DNA of 64,000 nt from Myxococcales bacterium (lineage in GTDB: Bacteria > Myxococcota_A > UBA9042). The notes under the pieces are model-generated. The model was not told the DNA's origin. It made no database searches and saw only the letters and a list, made by a program, of their open reading frames with translations. This document shows positions 17,081-25,660 of this stretch, piece after piece. Location of the stretch: the NCBI GenBank assembly GCA_009692425.1, contig SHZF01000008.1, forward strand, positions 1 through 64,000, written 5' to 3'. The position numbers were made by a program, and so were the translations under genes. How positions within the stretch are numbered: the stretch's first letter is position 1; each line of letters opens with the position of its first letter.

Positions 17081-18655
17081 TTGAAGTCCCAAGCCCGCAT
17101 CCTTGTCGCCGCGCACGACGCCGAACTGCTCGCCGCCGTGGCCCAGGTCGCCGAACCGCTTGGGCACCTGCTTCTGCACGTGCCGACGCCCGAAGACCTC
17201 GGCCAGCGCCTCAACGACCTGCGGCCCGAACTGCTGATCCTCGACGGCGACACCGCGCTCGTGCGCGACCGCGACAGCCTCGACAGTCTTGTGCAGCGCG
17301 TGCGCTCGGCGCCGGTGCGGCCCCAAATCCTGCTCATGTTGCGCGCCGACGATTCGATGCGCGAACAACTGTGGCAGACCACCCACGCCGACGACCTCAT
17401 CGACAAGCCGTTCGACCAACTCGACCTGCAGGTGCGCATCCGCAGCCTGGTGCGCGTGCACCGGGTGACGACGCGGGCCTTGCGCGACCGCGACATCCTG
17501 AACGCCCTGTTTGAGCTGTCGACTTTCAGCGAGTCGAGTCCGAGCGCCGACGAAGTGCTGTCGGCGCTCGCAGGGCGCGTGGCCGAGTGGACGGGTCTCG
17601 CCCACGTCGTCGTCACGCTGGGGCCGCCGTCGCAGCCACGCGTCGCGGCCGACCACCACGCCGCGCCGGGAGGCTGGAGCCAATCGCTGGCCGATCGACG
17701 CCACGCCGAACTGATCGGCCACGGCGACACGCTGCTCGTCGACGAAGCGGAGGGCGTGCTGGCCGGCGAGAACCCGAGCGGCCTGCCTTACGTCGGGCTG
17801 CCGTTGCGGGCCCATGGCGGGGCGGTGCTCGGCGTGCTGCACGCGTGGGGCAAGGGCGAGCGCTCGTCCGGAGAATTGCCGACCGGAGCCCAGTTGCGCG
17901 TCTTGCAGGTGGCCGCCCAGCGGATTTCGACGGAGACGCAACTCCACGAGACGAACCGGCGCCTCGAAGAGATGGTCAGCGCGCGCACGAAAGACCTGAC
18001 CGCGGCCCTCGACCGGCTGCGCGGGGTGAACACGCAACTCCTCGAAGCGAGCCGCGACACCGTGATGCGGCTGGCGCGGGCGGCGGAGTTTCGCGATGGC
18101 GACACCGGCGAGCACGTGGAGCGCATGTCGAGCTATGCCCAGGCGTTGGCGCGCCAGATGGGCCTGGCAGTCGAGGAACAGGCGCTCATCAAGCTGGCGG
18201 CGCCGATGCACGACGTGGGCAAGATCGGCATCCGCGACTCGATCCTTCTCAAGCAGGGCAAGCTGACGAAGGAGGAGTTCGACCAGATGAAGGAGCACCC
18301 GGCGATCGGCGCGCGCATCCTGGGCGGGTCGAAGTCGAAGCTGTTGCAGATGGCCGAGAAGATCGCAGCCTCGCACCACGAGCGCTGGGATGGCGCCGGC
18401 TATCCGCAACAGCAGAAGGGCGAGGACATTCCTTTGGTGGGCCGCATCGTCGCGCTCGCCGATGTCTTCGATGCGCTGACCACGCCGCGGGTCTACAAGG
18501 ATGCGTGGAGTGTCGAAGACGCCGTCACGCACATCCAGCGCGAATCGGGACGCCACTTCGACCCCAAGGTCGTCGCCGCGTTCGAGCAGTGCCTCGATCG
18601 CCTGCTCGAGATCCGGTCAAAGTACCTGGACAGCGGGGGCGTGACGCCAAATTGA
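17081..18655 (+). CDS. Receiver-like, GAF and HD-GYP domain protein (c-di-GMP phosphodiesterase family)
   Basis: 524 residues from a TTG with a GAGG site upstream; the frame is open far upstream but without coding character. Residues 5-120 resemble a response-regulator receiver. The phosphoacceptor-like Asp55 and Lys109 are kept, but the usual N-terminal acidic pair is replaced by Ala-His, so phosphorylation is doubtful. A GAF-like domain follows (about 140-285), then a coiled coil. The C-terminal HD-GYP domain is complete, with MHDVGKIGIRD near residue 376 and HHERWDGAGYP near 431. HD-GYP enzymes hydrolyse cyclic di-GMP, so this is likely a cytoplasmic second-messenger enzyme. The input signal is unknown. 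Confidence 0.88.
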   Translation: MKSQARILVAAHDAELLAAVAQVAEPLGHLLLHVPTPEDLGQRLNDLRPELLILDGDTALVRDRDSLDSLVQRVRSAPVRPQILLMLRADDSMREQLWQTTHADDLIDKPFDQLDLQVRIRSLVRVHRVTTRALRDRDILNALFELSTFSESSPSADEVLSALAGRVAEWTGLAHVVVTLGPPSQPRVAADHHAAPGGWSQSLADRRHAELIGHGDTLLVDEAEGVLAGENPSGLPYVGLPLRAHGGAVLGVLHAWGKGERSSGELPTGAQLRVLQVAAQRISTETQLHETNRRLEEMVSARTKDLTAALDRLRGVNTQLLEASRDTVMRLARAAEFRDGDTGEHVERMSSYAQALARQMGLAVEEQALIKLAAPMHDVGKIGIRDSILLKQGKLTKEEFDQMKEHPAIGARILGGSKSKLLQMAEKIAASHHERWDGAGYPQQQKGEDIPLVGRIVALADVFDALTTPRVYKDAWSVEDAVTHIQRESGRHFDPKVVAAFEQCLDRLLEIRSKYLDSGGVTPN

Positions 18656-18660
18656 CGGCC

Positions 18661-19596
18661 CTACGGGGACGGCCGGCGACGGGGGCCGGTTCGGCTGGGT
18701 CGATCCGGGCCCACTGGTGCGGGGCGGGCGGGCGGCGCCGGGCGCGGCCGTTGGGTCGGGATCGTGCGCGGCGGTTGCACGCTGTTGCGGGACAGCGCGG
18801 CGACGCTCGGCAGGGTTGCCGTGGCCCCTTTGCGGCGCTGTTCCGGTTCCGTGCGGTGGCGCCGATCGACGTCGCCGGGCACGGAGCACGCGTCGGCGGC
18901 CAGCGCGGCCTTGAAGTCTGCAGGCAACGGCGCCTTCACGAGCACGTGGCCGCCCGTCTGCGGATGCGCAAACGCGAGGCTGCGGGCGTGCAGCAGCACG
19001 CGGTCGGCCAACCGCTTCGACAGCGTGCCGCCATACAGGAAGTCGCCGGCAATCGGCGCGCCCAGGCTGGCCAGGGTCGTGCGCACCTGGTGCTTGCGGC
19101 CTTGCAAGGGAATCACCCGCACGAGCCCAAGCCGACGCCCGCGCGCGAGCACCTCGACTTCGGCGTCGGCGGGCTGGCCCTCTTCGCGCACGACCTCCAT
19201 AAACTCGCCCTGGCCCATCTTGCGCGGCCGCAGCAGCAGGTGCGTCTCCTGCCAGCGCGCGGGCGGCAGCGGCGACACGGCGGCGAGGTAGACCTTGGTC
19301 AGCGCGTGCTCGCGAAAGCGGTCGCCCATTGCAGAGGCGACTTCTGCGCCGCGGGCGAAAAGCAGCACGCCAGATGTATCGCGGTCGAGTCGGTGGACGG
19401 GCAGGATGGCGTCGGGGTCGCCACCGCGGCCCGTCTCGCGCTCGCGCAGCCAGCCGAGCACCGACGTGCGCTCAGCCTCGGCGTGCACCAGCCAGCCGCT
19501 CGGCTTGTCGACGGCGACGAGGAAGCCGTCGTCGAGCAGCACGCGCGGGAACAGTTGGGGCGGGCGTGCCGGCCCGGCACGAGAGGTTGTGGGCAT
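18661..19596 (-). CDS. RluA-family RNA pseudouridine synthase
   Basis: 311 residues from ATG 19596. The catalytic motif HRLDRDTSG and the downstream QVRTTLASLGAPIAGDFLY region identify the RluA/RsuA-type family, which isomerises uridine to pseudouridine in rRNA or tRNA. No S4 domain is present. The C-terminal 70 residues are Arg/Pro-rich and look disordered. The frame is open upstream to 19761, but that part is simply the translated tRNA-Pro gene and is not protein. It converges on the HD-GYP gene with only 5 bases between the stops. Which uridine it modifies cannot be told from sequence. Confidence 0.88.
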   Translation of the reverse strand: MPTTSRAGPARPPQLFPRVLLDDGFLVAVDKPSGWLVHAEAERTSVLGWLRERETGRGGDPDAILPVHRLDRDTSGVLLFARGAEVASAMGDRFREHALTKVYLAAVSPLPPARWQETHLLLRPRKMGQGEFMEVVREEGQPADAEVEVLARGRRLGLVRVIPLQGRKHQVRTTLASLGAPIAGDFLYGGTLSKRLADRVLLHARSLAFAHPQTGGHVLVKAPLPADFKAALAADACSVPGDVDRRHRTEPEQRRKGATATLPSVAALSRNSVQPPRTIPTQRPRPAPPARPAPVGPDRPSRTGPRRRPSP

Positions 19597-19621
19597 GGCG
19601 AGCCTGAGGCCAGGCACCCGC

Positions 19622-19650
19622 GAGGCTCCCGGAGGACAAGAGGCTCCCGG
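19622..19650. repeat. Short direct repeat upstream of the pseudouridine synthase gene
   Basis: GAGGCTCCCGG occurs at 19622-19632 and again at 19640-19650, between the pseudouridine synthase start and the tRNA. No function is apparent. Confidence 0.5.
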
Positions 19651-19675
19651 GGGCCAACACGACGTGAGGGCCAGG

Positions 19676-19749
19676 TCGGGGTGACTGGATTCGAACCAGC
19701 GACTCCTTGCTCCCGAAGCAAGTGCGCTACCAGGCTGCGCTACACCCCG
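19676..19749 (-). tRNA. tRNA-Pro (anticodon CGG)
   Basis: A full 74-nt cloverleaf reads on the minus strand. The acceptor CGGGGTG pairs with CACCCCG and is followed by discriminator A. The D-loop is AGCCTGGTA, the anticodon stem is CTTGC/GCAAG with loop TTCGGGA, and the T-arm contains GGTTCGAATCC. The anticodon is CGG, decoding CCG proline. CCA is not encoded; the next bases are CCT. Confidence 0.97.
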
Positions 19750-19854
19750 ATGTCGCTGCACGGACCGGCTGACCCGGGGCGGCCGCGAGCCGCAGCAGGA
19801 TGGGGATCATGAAGCAGTCTGTCAAGATCGGAAGCGGCGTACTTACGCACCGGA

Positions 19855-19883
19855 TTGCCAACCCCATTGCCACGCGCTACAAC
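19855..19883 (+). promoter_or_regulatory. Putative promoter of the NTPase lipoprotein-tldD-pmbA operon
   Basis: TTGCCA at 19855-19860, a 17-bp spacer and TACAAC at 19878-19883, about 42 bp upstream of ATG 19926. The same TACAAC hexamer at the same spacing precedes the genes at 24404 and 39949. Confidence 0.6.
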
Positions 19884-19925
19884 CCGCGCCCTCTCCGGCG
19901 CCCGCCCTGCCGGCGGAGCCTCGCC

Positions 19926-21569
19926 ATGCGTCATCGCCCTGTTACCTCCCGCGCCGCCGCCGGTGCGTTCTTCACGATGGGTGCGCTCGCTGCGGCCGGC
20001 CTGCCCGGCTGCGGCCCCGCGCCCCAGGTGCGCGGCCCTCTCGCCGACCGCGACGCGTCGAAGTACCTGCCCCAGTGCGATGATCGCACCAGCGCCCACA
20101 AGAAGGACCTCGACAGCGGCGCTTACAATCCGCCGGTGCTGTTCGTACACACCTGGCCGGCCGGGCTGCGACCGAACCAGGACCTGTTCATGCCCGAGGC
20201 GCAACTCGTGTCGGCGCTCGACGCCGGCGACGTAAAGCGCGTGTTCGTGACCGCTCGCGGCGGGCTCGGCAAGACGCGGCTGGCCGAGGCAATTCGGGCC
20301 CAGGTGTGCCACACAACGCCGGTTTTCAGCGTCGACCTCAAACAGGTCGCCGCCGGCATCAGGGCGGGCGCAGTCGGGGCTGCGGCGGTGTTCGACGTGA
20401 TCACCAAGGAAGTCGGAGTGCAGTCCGCCGAAGCCAAGGCGGGGCTGCAGCAGACGCTGACCGAGGTCCGCTTCGTGCTGCTCGCCGACGCCATGGAAGA
20501 AGTTGAGCTGGTCGAGCGCGGCGCCGTGCTGGAACGGCTCGGGCAGATCGCAGTCGCCTGTCCCAACCTGCAACTGGTGCTGCTGGCGCGGCCGCCCGTG
20601 TTTGACGACGACTACGGCTTCGGCGCGGAAGCCGGCGCGCTCGGCAAGATCGACGCCCGCCTGGAAATCCCTCCGTTGGCGTGCAGCGTGGCCGACGCAT
20701 TCGTCGCACGGGCCTACAAGACCGAAGCTGACCGCGAGCGTTTTCGCGCGTTCGCCAAGCGCCATGGCCTCGACGAGCAGACACGCTTCGGCATGCAGTG
20801 CCTCTACCCGTACCTGTCGACGTATCGCGACATCCAGACGCTGGCGAAGTTCGAGCAGGCGGCCGCGAAAGACAAGGGCGCCGAATTCGCCAGCCGCAGC
20901 GCTGTGTACGAGTCGCTCATCGGCACCCGACTGGTGAAGGAATTCGAAAACTTGAAGTGGTCGACGCCCGAAGCCCTCGACATGGTCGACCGCATCGTGC
21001 GCGCGCAGTCCGGCAAGACGGGCCAGCACAACCTGACGTTCGACGTGCCGACGTGCATCCTGTCGCTCGATGCGCGCTGGGGCGAGTTGGCAGTCGATGC
21101 GGGCGTCGGCGGCACGCCCGAGCAACGGCGCGAGCACGTGTGCGAGAAGACTTTTCAGTCTGCGTTGTTCCAGAAGACCGACGGCAGCCACGCGTTTACA
21201 TTCGCCGACCGCGGCACGACGGACCTGTTCCTGGCGCGCTGGCTCAACGGCGAACTCGCGCGCAGCCCCACGAACGATTGCGCCATCGTCGGCCAGCACC
21301 AGGATCTGCTGGCGGGGCCCGGCGTGGTGCGCTTCTTTGCCAGCCAGCCGCTGGGTGCACGCTGCCTCGCGCACACGATCGGCGTGCTGTGCGATAGGGC
21401 GGCGGCCGCGACTGGGGACCACGTCAAGCTGCTCGACGAGGGCCTGCCGGGCGGTCCCGCGCGGGTGCAGCCGTTGCAGGACGCGCGCGCGATGGCGTCG
21501 GCCCAGGCGCAGAAGGCGTGCGTCGTGTCCGTGCTCGACGCGCTCGACAAGACCGTGGCAGCGCCGTGA
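19926..21569 (+). CDS. Predicted lipoprotein with a NACHT-like P-loop NTPase domain
   Basis: 547 residues from ATG 19926 (GGCGGAG site). A hydrophobic signal (residues 10-28) ends Leu-Pro-Gly-Cys29, a good lipobox. A Walker A motif is at 109-117 (TARGGLGKT) and a Walker B-like VLLADAMEE at about 185-192. A sensor-like LLARPP at 219-224 recalls the TSRP motif of NACHT/STAND ATPases. About ten further Cys are scattered through the protein, as in disulfide-bonded exported proteins. An NTPase fold behind a lipoprotein signal is odd because the periplasm has no known ATP pool. The gene overlaps tldD by four bases. The function is unknown; the family call is by motif only. Confidence 0.75.
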   Translation: MRHRPVTSRAAAGAFFTMGALAAAGLPGCGPAPQVRGPLADRDASKYLPQCDDRTSAHKKDLDSGAYNPPVLFVHTWPAGLRPNQDLFMPEAQLVSALDAGDVKRVFVTARGGLGKTRLAEAIRAQVCHTTPVFSVDLKQVAAGIRAGAVGAAAVFDVITKEVGVQSAEAKAGLQQTLTEVRFVLLADAMEEVELVERGAVLERLGQIAVACPNLQLVLLARPPVFDDDYGFGAEAGALGKIDARLEIPPLACSVADAFVARAYKTEADRERFRAFAKRHGLDEQTRFGMQCLYPYLSTYRDIQTLAKFEQAAAKDKGAEFASRSAVYESLIGTRLVKEFENLKWSTPEALDMVDRIVRAQSGKTGQHNLTFDVPTCILSLDARWGELAVDAGVGGTPEQRREHVCEKTFQSALFQKTDGSHAFTFADRGTTDLFLARWLNGELARSPTNDCAIVGQHQDLLAGPGVVRFFASQPLGARCLAHTIGVLCDRAAAATGDHVKLLDEGLPGGPARVQPLQDARAMASAQAQKACVVSVLDALDKTVAAP

Positions 21570-22987
21570 GCGGGTTTGCCCATTTTGCCTCGTTCGGCGT
21601 GACGCCGGACCTCGTGCGCGCCGCCCTGCACGAGGCGCTGTGCCACGGCGGCGAGTCTGCCGACGTTTTTGTGCAGAGCCGCGTCAACACGACGCTCGCA
21701 CTCGAAGACGGCGAGGTCAACCGCGCGTATGCGTCCGTCGATGCCGGCCTCGGCGTCCGTGTGGTGCGCGGCGACCAGCAGGGCTATGGCTATACCGAAG
21801 ACTTCTCGGAGCAAGCGGTGCGCCGCGCGGCGCAGACGGCCGCAGCCATCGCCGAAGGTCCCGCGCGCCCGGGACCCGTCGCTCTGACATCCGGCCCGTT
21901 GCCTGACCGCTATCGGACGCTGCGGCCGTGGGAAGACGTCGCCGCGCTCGACCGCCTGCCCGTGCTGCGTCAACTCAACGCGGCGGTGCTGGCGGCCGAC
22001 CCGCGCATCGTGAAATGCAGCGTGACGTTTCGCGACGAGTCGAGCACGGTGCTCATCGTCGACGGTCAGGGCCGCGTCGCATTCGATCGGCAGCCGATGA
22101 CCGTGGTCGGGGTGACCTGCGTGGCCGAGCACTCCGGCCGCCGCGAGTCGAACAGCGCCAACGTCGCGGGCCGCGCCGGGTTCGAATTCTACACGCCCGA
22201 CCGGCTCGAACGGGTCGCGCGCCAGGCGGTCGAGCGCACGCTCATCCTGTTCGATGCCGCGCAACCGCCGGCGGGCGAGATGCCCGTGGTGCTCGGCGCA
22301 GGCTCGAGCGGCATCTTGCTGCACGAGGCGATCGGCCACGGGCTCGAAGCCGATTTCAACCGCAAGAACATCAGCATCTACTCCGACAAAATGGGCAAGG
22401 CGATCGCGCAACCGCTGGTTACGATCGTCGATGACGCGACACTGGCCGGCGCGCGCGGGTCCATCAACGTCGACGACGAAGGCAATGCCGCGGGGCGCAC
22501 GGTGCTGGTCGATCGCGGCGTGCTGGTCGGCTACCTGCACGACGGCATCAGTGCGCGCCACTACGGTGTGCAGCCGACGGGCAACGGCCGCCGCGAGAGC
22601 TTTCGCCACCTGCCCATGCCGCGGATGCGTGCGACCTACATGGAAGCGGGTCCGCACGACCCGGCCGAGATCATCGCCTCGGTGGCGCGCGGCATCTACT
22701 GCGAGACGTTTGCCAATGGGCAGGTCCAGATCGGCGCCGGCGACTTCACCTTCTTCGTGAAGAACGGCTGGCTGATCGAGGGCGGCAAGCTGACGCGGCC
22801 GATCAAGGACGTCAACCTCATCGGCAACGGCCCGCGCGTGCTCGAACAGGTCGACATGGTGGGCACCGACCTCGCCATCGACGAAGGGGGCTGGACGTGC
22901 GGCAAGGACGGCCAGTCGGTGCCCGTGTCGCAGGGCATGCCGACCGTGCGCGTGCGTGGCATGACGGTCGGCGGGAGGGCGGCGTGA
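21566..22987 (+). CDS. tldD: TldD metalloprotease subunit
   Basis: 473 residues from a GTG at 21566 inside the preceding stop (GTGA). The metal-binding HEAIGHGLE motif, near residue 255, and the flanking GSSGILLHEAIGHG block are diagnostic of TldD. TldD and TldE/PmbA form a cytoplasmic heterodimeric protease that trims unfolded peptides, for example microcin B17 leader and CcdA. The partner gene follows with another 4-base overlap, so the two are co-translated at a fixed ratio. Length is normal for the family. Confidence 0.95.
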   Translation: MSGFAHFASFGVTPDLVRAALHEALCHGGESADVFVQSRVNTTLALEDGEVNRAYASVDAGLGVRVVRGDQQGYGYTEDFSEQAVRRAAQTAAAIAEGPARPGPVALTSGPLPDRYRTLRPWEDVAALDRLPVLRQLNAAVLAADPRIVKCSVTFRDESSTVLIVDGQGRVAFDRQPMTVVGVTCVAEHSGRRESNSANVAGRAGFEFYTPDRLERVARQAVERTLILFDAAQPPAGEMPVVLGAGSSGILLHEAIGHGLEADFNRKNISIYSDKMGKAIAQPLVTIVDDATLAGARGSINVDDEGNAAGRTVLVDRGVLVGYLHDGISARHYGVQPTGNGRRESFRHLPMPRMRATYMEAGPHDPAEIIASVARGIYCETFANGQVQIGAGDFTFFVKNGWLIEGGKLTRPIKDVNLIGNGPRVLEQVDMVGTDLAIDEGGWTCGKDGQSVPVSQGMPTVRVRGMTVGGRAA

Positions 22988-24324
22988 GTTCGCACGGACC
23001 CGACGCCGCGTTGCGCGACCTCGGTGAAGCGGCGATCGCCACGGCGCGCGCGCTGGGGGCCCAACAGGTCGCGGTCAGCGCCGCGTTGGAGCGCGAAACT
23101 GATGTTCAATGGCGCGACGGCGGGATCGAGAAGCTGCTGCAGGCCACGTCGCGCAGCCTCTCTCTCGACCTGTATGTCGATGGCCGCTACGCATCTGTGG
23201 CGACGAGCGACTTGCGGCCCACCGCCGTGCAGCGCTTCGTGGCCGATGCCGTGGCGCTGACCCGCACGCTCGCGCCCGACCCGTGCCGCCGCCTGCCCGA
23301 ACCCGAACTGTGGCCCCAGGGACCGGCCGTGGATCTCGGCCTTGAAGACCCGACCTGCGATGCGCGCACGGCGCGGCAACGGCGCGATGATGCCGAGGCG
23401 TTGGAGGCAGCAGCCCGTGCGGTGCCGGGCGCGGCGCGCATCCTGGCGGTGACGGCGACGGTGTCGGACAGCGCGCATGCCTCGTGGCGCCTGCACTCCG
23501 ATGGCTTCGCGGGGCACCGCCGCTCCACAGCGTTCTGGCTGGCGTGCGAGGTCAGCGTGCAGGACCCCGACGGGCGCCGGCCTGAGGAGTCGCACGCCGT
23601 TGCCCATCGGCTTCAGGAGCGGTTGCCCGCGGCGGCCGCCGTCGGCGCTCTGGCGGCGGGCCGGGCCCTGGCCCGCATCGGCAGCCGCAAGGGTACGTCT
23701 GAGGTGCTGACGGTGGTCGTCGATCCGCGCGCGGCAGGGCGCTGCGTCGGCATCCTGCTCGGCGCGCTGTCAGCCGCGGCGCTCCAGCAGAAGCGCTCGT
23801 TCCTCGACGGCCGCACCGGCCAGGTGGTCGGCTCGCCGCTCCTCCACGTCGCCGACGACCCGCTCGTCGTACACGGCCTCGGCTCGCGTCACTTCGACGG
23901 CGAAGGGCTCGCCGCGCGCCGTCTGCCCCTGTTCGAGGCCGGCGTGCTGCGGTCGTGGTACGTCGATACCTACTACGGCCGCAAGCTGGACCTGGCGCCG
24001 ACGACCGGCCGGGCGTCGAACCTCGCGTGGCGGCTCGGCACCGACGACTGTACCGCGCTGACCCGCAACGTGGCGGAGGGCGTGCTGGTGACGAGCTTCC
24101 TCGGCGGCAATGCAAACGCGACGACGGGCGACTTTTCGCTGGGCATCCAAGGCTTTCGCATCCGGGCGGGCGCGCTGGCCGAGCCGGTGGCCGAGATGAA
24201 CGTGGCGGGCAACCAACTCGAACTGTGGCCGCGGCTGGCGGCGGTCGGCAGCGACCCGTATCCGTACAGCGCGCTGCGGACGCCGACGCTGGTTTTCGAT
24301 GCGGTGGCGGTGGCGGGGGTGTAG
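22984..24324 (+). CDS. pmbA: TldE/PmbA metalloprotease subunit
   Basis: 446 residues from a GTG at 22984 overlapping the tldD stop. It belongs to the same superfamily as TldD but lacks the HExxxH metal site, as TldE/PmbA does. Characteristic blocks include YVDTYYGRKLDLAPTTGRAS and the SFLGGNANATTGDFSLGIQG segment near the C-terminus. It forms the non-metal half of the TldD/E protease and closes the cavity. No further gene is coupled downstream. Confidence 0.93.
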   Translation: MSSHGPDAALRDLGEAAIATARALGAQQVAVSAALERETDVQWRDGGIEKLLQATSRSLSLDLYVDGRYASVATSDLRPTAVQRFVADAVALTRTLAPDPCRRLPEPELWPQGPAVDLGLEDPTCDARTARQRRDDAEALEAAARAVPGAARILAVTATVSDSAHASWRLHSDGFAGHRRSTAFWLACEVSVQDPDGRRPEESHAVAHRLQERLPAAAAVGALAAGRALARIGSRKGTSEVLTVVVDPRAAGRCVGILLGALSAAALQQKRSFLDGRTGQVVGSPLLHVADDPLVVHGLGSRHFDGEGLAARRLPLFEAGVLRSWYVDTYYGRKLDLAPTTGRASNLAWRLGTDDCTALTRNVAEGVLVTSFLGGNANATTGDFSLGIQGFRIRAGALAEPVAEMNVAGNQLELWPRLAAVGSDPYPYSALRTPTLVFDAVAVAGV

Positions 24325-24332
24325 GGTGGTCG

Positions 24333-24361
24333 TTGCCCCGCGCCCGCGCGTCCGGTACAAC
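24333..24361 (+). promoter_or_regulatory. Putative promoter of the Cys-rich lipoprotein gene
   Basis: TTGCCC at 24333-24338, a 17-bp spacer and TACAAC at 24356-24361, 42 bp before ATG 24404. It starts 8 bases after the pmbA stop. Confidence 0.6.
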
Positions 24362-24403
24362 ACGGCCTCCCCGCAGGCCATCCGCCCACGTCGGGAGGTC
24401 TCC

Positions 24404-25654
24404 ATGCGCCGCGCCCACTGCTCCTCATCTGTCGCCTGTCTCGTGGCCTGTGTCGCCGTCGCCTGCGCCGACCCACCCGCTCCCACGCCAGCCCCGGCCG
24501 CCCAGGCCACCGCGTGCGCGCCCGGCAAGGCGAAGTGCCACGGCAACTACGAAGGCCGCTGCGCCGCCGACGGCAAGGCGTGGGAACTCAAGTTCTGCGG
24601 CGAGAGCGCGTACTGCTCCGAGGGAGCCGGCACGTGCCAGTTGGTCGTATGTCAGAAGAGCAAGCGCTCGTGCAGCAAGGACGGCAAGGTCATCGAGTGC
24701 ACGTCCGACGGCTCTTCGGAGAGCGCGCCGGCCGCTTGCGATGCTGGCAAGACCTGCGTCGGCGGCGCGTGCGTGGTGAGCGCGTGCAAGATGGGCGAGG
24801 CGGCCTGTGGCTGGAACGCGCTCGTCACGTGCAAGGCCGGCAAGTTCGAGGCGGTGAACTGCCCGGCCGGCCAGTTCTGCGACCCGGCGAAGAAGGCGTG
24901 CGCGGCGCAGGTGTGCAAGCCGACGGCCCAGGGATGCAAGACAAAGGACGCGCTTCAGGTCTGCAAGCCCGACGGCTCGGCGTGGGTCGAGCAGGCGTGC
25001 GCGGCGGGGCAAGGGTGCTACAACGTCGCCGCGGTGCAGGCCGCCGTATGCCAGACGCTACTCAAGGACAAGGCGCCCGACGGCGCTGCGGACGCCGGCC
25101 CCACCGATGGCGGCGCCCACGACGGCGCCACGGTTGTCGACACGGCCCCGGCCGCGCAGGATACGGGCACGGTGAACACGGACGCGCCGGCATTCCTCGA
25201 TTTCGGCAAGAAGGAAGTGGTGCTCGAACAGGCCGATCTGCTGAAGTTCACGCTGTCGAAGACGCCCAAGCCTGGGCCCGAAGCCCAGGACCTGAAGTTT
25301 TCGATTGCGAGCGCGACCTACCTCGGCACACTTTCGATGCTCCAGATCACGGGCAGCCTCGGCCTGTACAACTTCGAGATGCAGATCGCGAAAGTTGAGG
25401 AATTCGAGGAGGGCGAGTACACGACGGGTGGCGAGACGGGCGACAAGTCGCTGCTGCTGCTCAACGACGGCACGAACGACCAGACACGCCAGCAGTGGAA
25501 GTGGCAGTCGTCGGATTACACCATCAAGGTCAACAAGTTCGAGGACAAGAACGGCCGGGTCAAGGGCACGTTCTCGGGGCAGATGGCCGATACCGCCAAC
25601 AAGGCCAACAAGATCTTCGTGCTGGACGGCGTGTTCGACGTCGAGCGCAAGTAG
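24404..25654 (+). CDS. Cys-rich lipoprotein of unknown function
   Basis: 416 residues from ATG 24404 with a GGGAGG site. A short signal ends in Val-Ala-Cys, so it is likely lipidated. Residues 35-220 contain four or five Cys-rich units of about 40 residues (patterns such as C-x-x-G-x-x-x-C and W-x-x-x-x-C). An Ala/Asp/Thr-rich linker follows (about 225-265). The last 145 residues form a compact, beta-rich domain with no Cys, starting FLDFGKKEVVLEQADLLKF. I do not recognise that domain. The architecture of Cys stalk, linker and globular C-terminus suggests a surface-exposed protein. Confidence 0.8.
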   Translation: MRRAHCSSSVACLVACVAVACADPPAPTPAPAAQATACAPGKAKCHGNYEGRCAADGKAWELKFCGESAYCSEGAGTCQLVVCQKSKRSCSKDGKVIECTSDGSSESAPAACDAGKTCVGGACVVSACKMGEAACGWNALVTCKAGKFEAVNCPAGQFCDPAKKACAAQVCKPTAQGCKTKDALQVCKPDGSAWVEQACAAGQGCYNVAAVQAAVCQTLLKDKAPDGAADAGPTDGGAHDGATVVDTAPAAQDTGTVNTDAPAFLDFGKKEVVLEQADLLKFTLSKTPKPGPEAQDLKFSIASATYLGTLSMLQITGSLGLYNFEMQIAKVEEFEEGEYTTGGETGDKSLLLLNDGTNDQTRQQWKWQSSDYTIKVNKFEDKNGRVKGTFSGQMADTANKANKIFVLDGVFDVERK

Positions 25655-25660
25655 GCTCCC

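Noticed and set aside
19597-19761. N-terminal extension of the pseudouridine synthase frame reading GVAQPGSALASGARSRWF
   Set aside because: This is the translated tRNA-Pro gene, a well-known false protein; the real start is ATG 19596.
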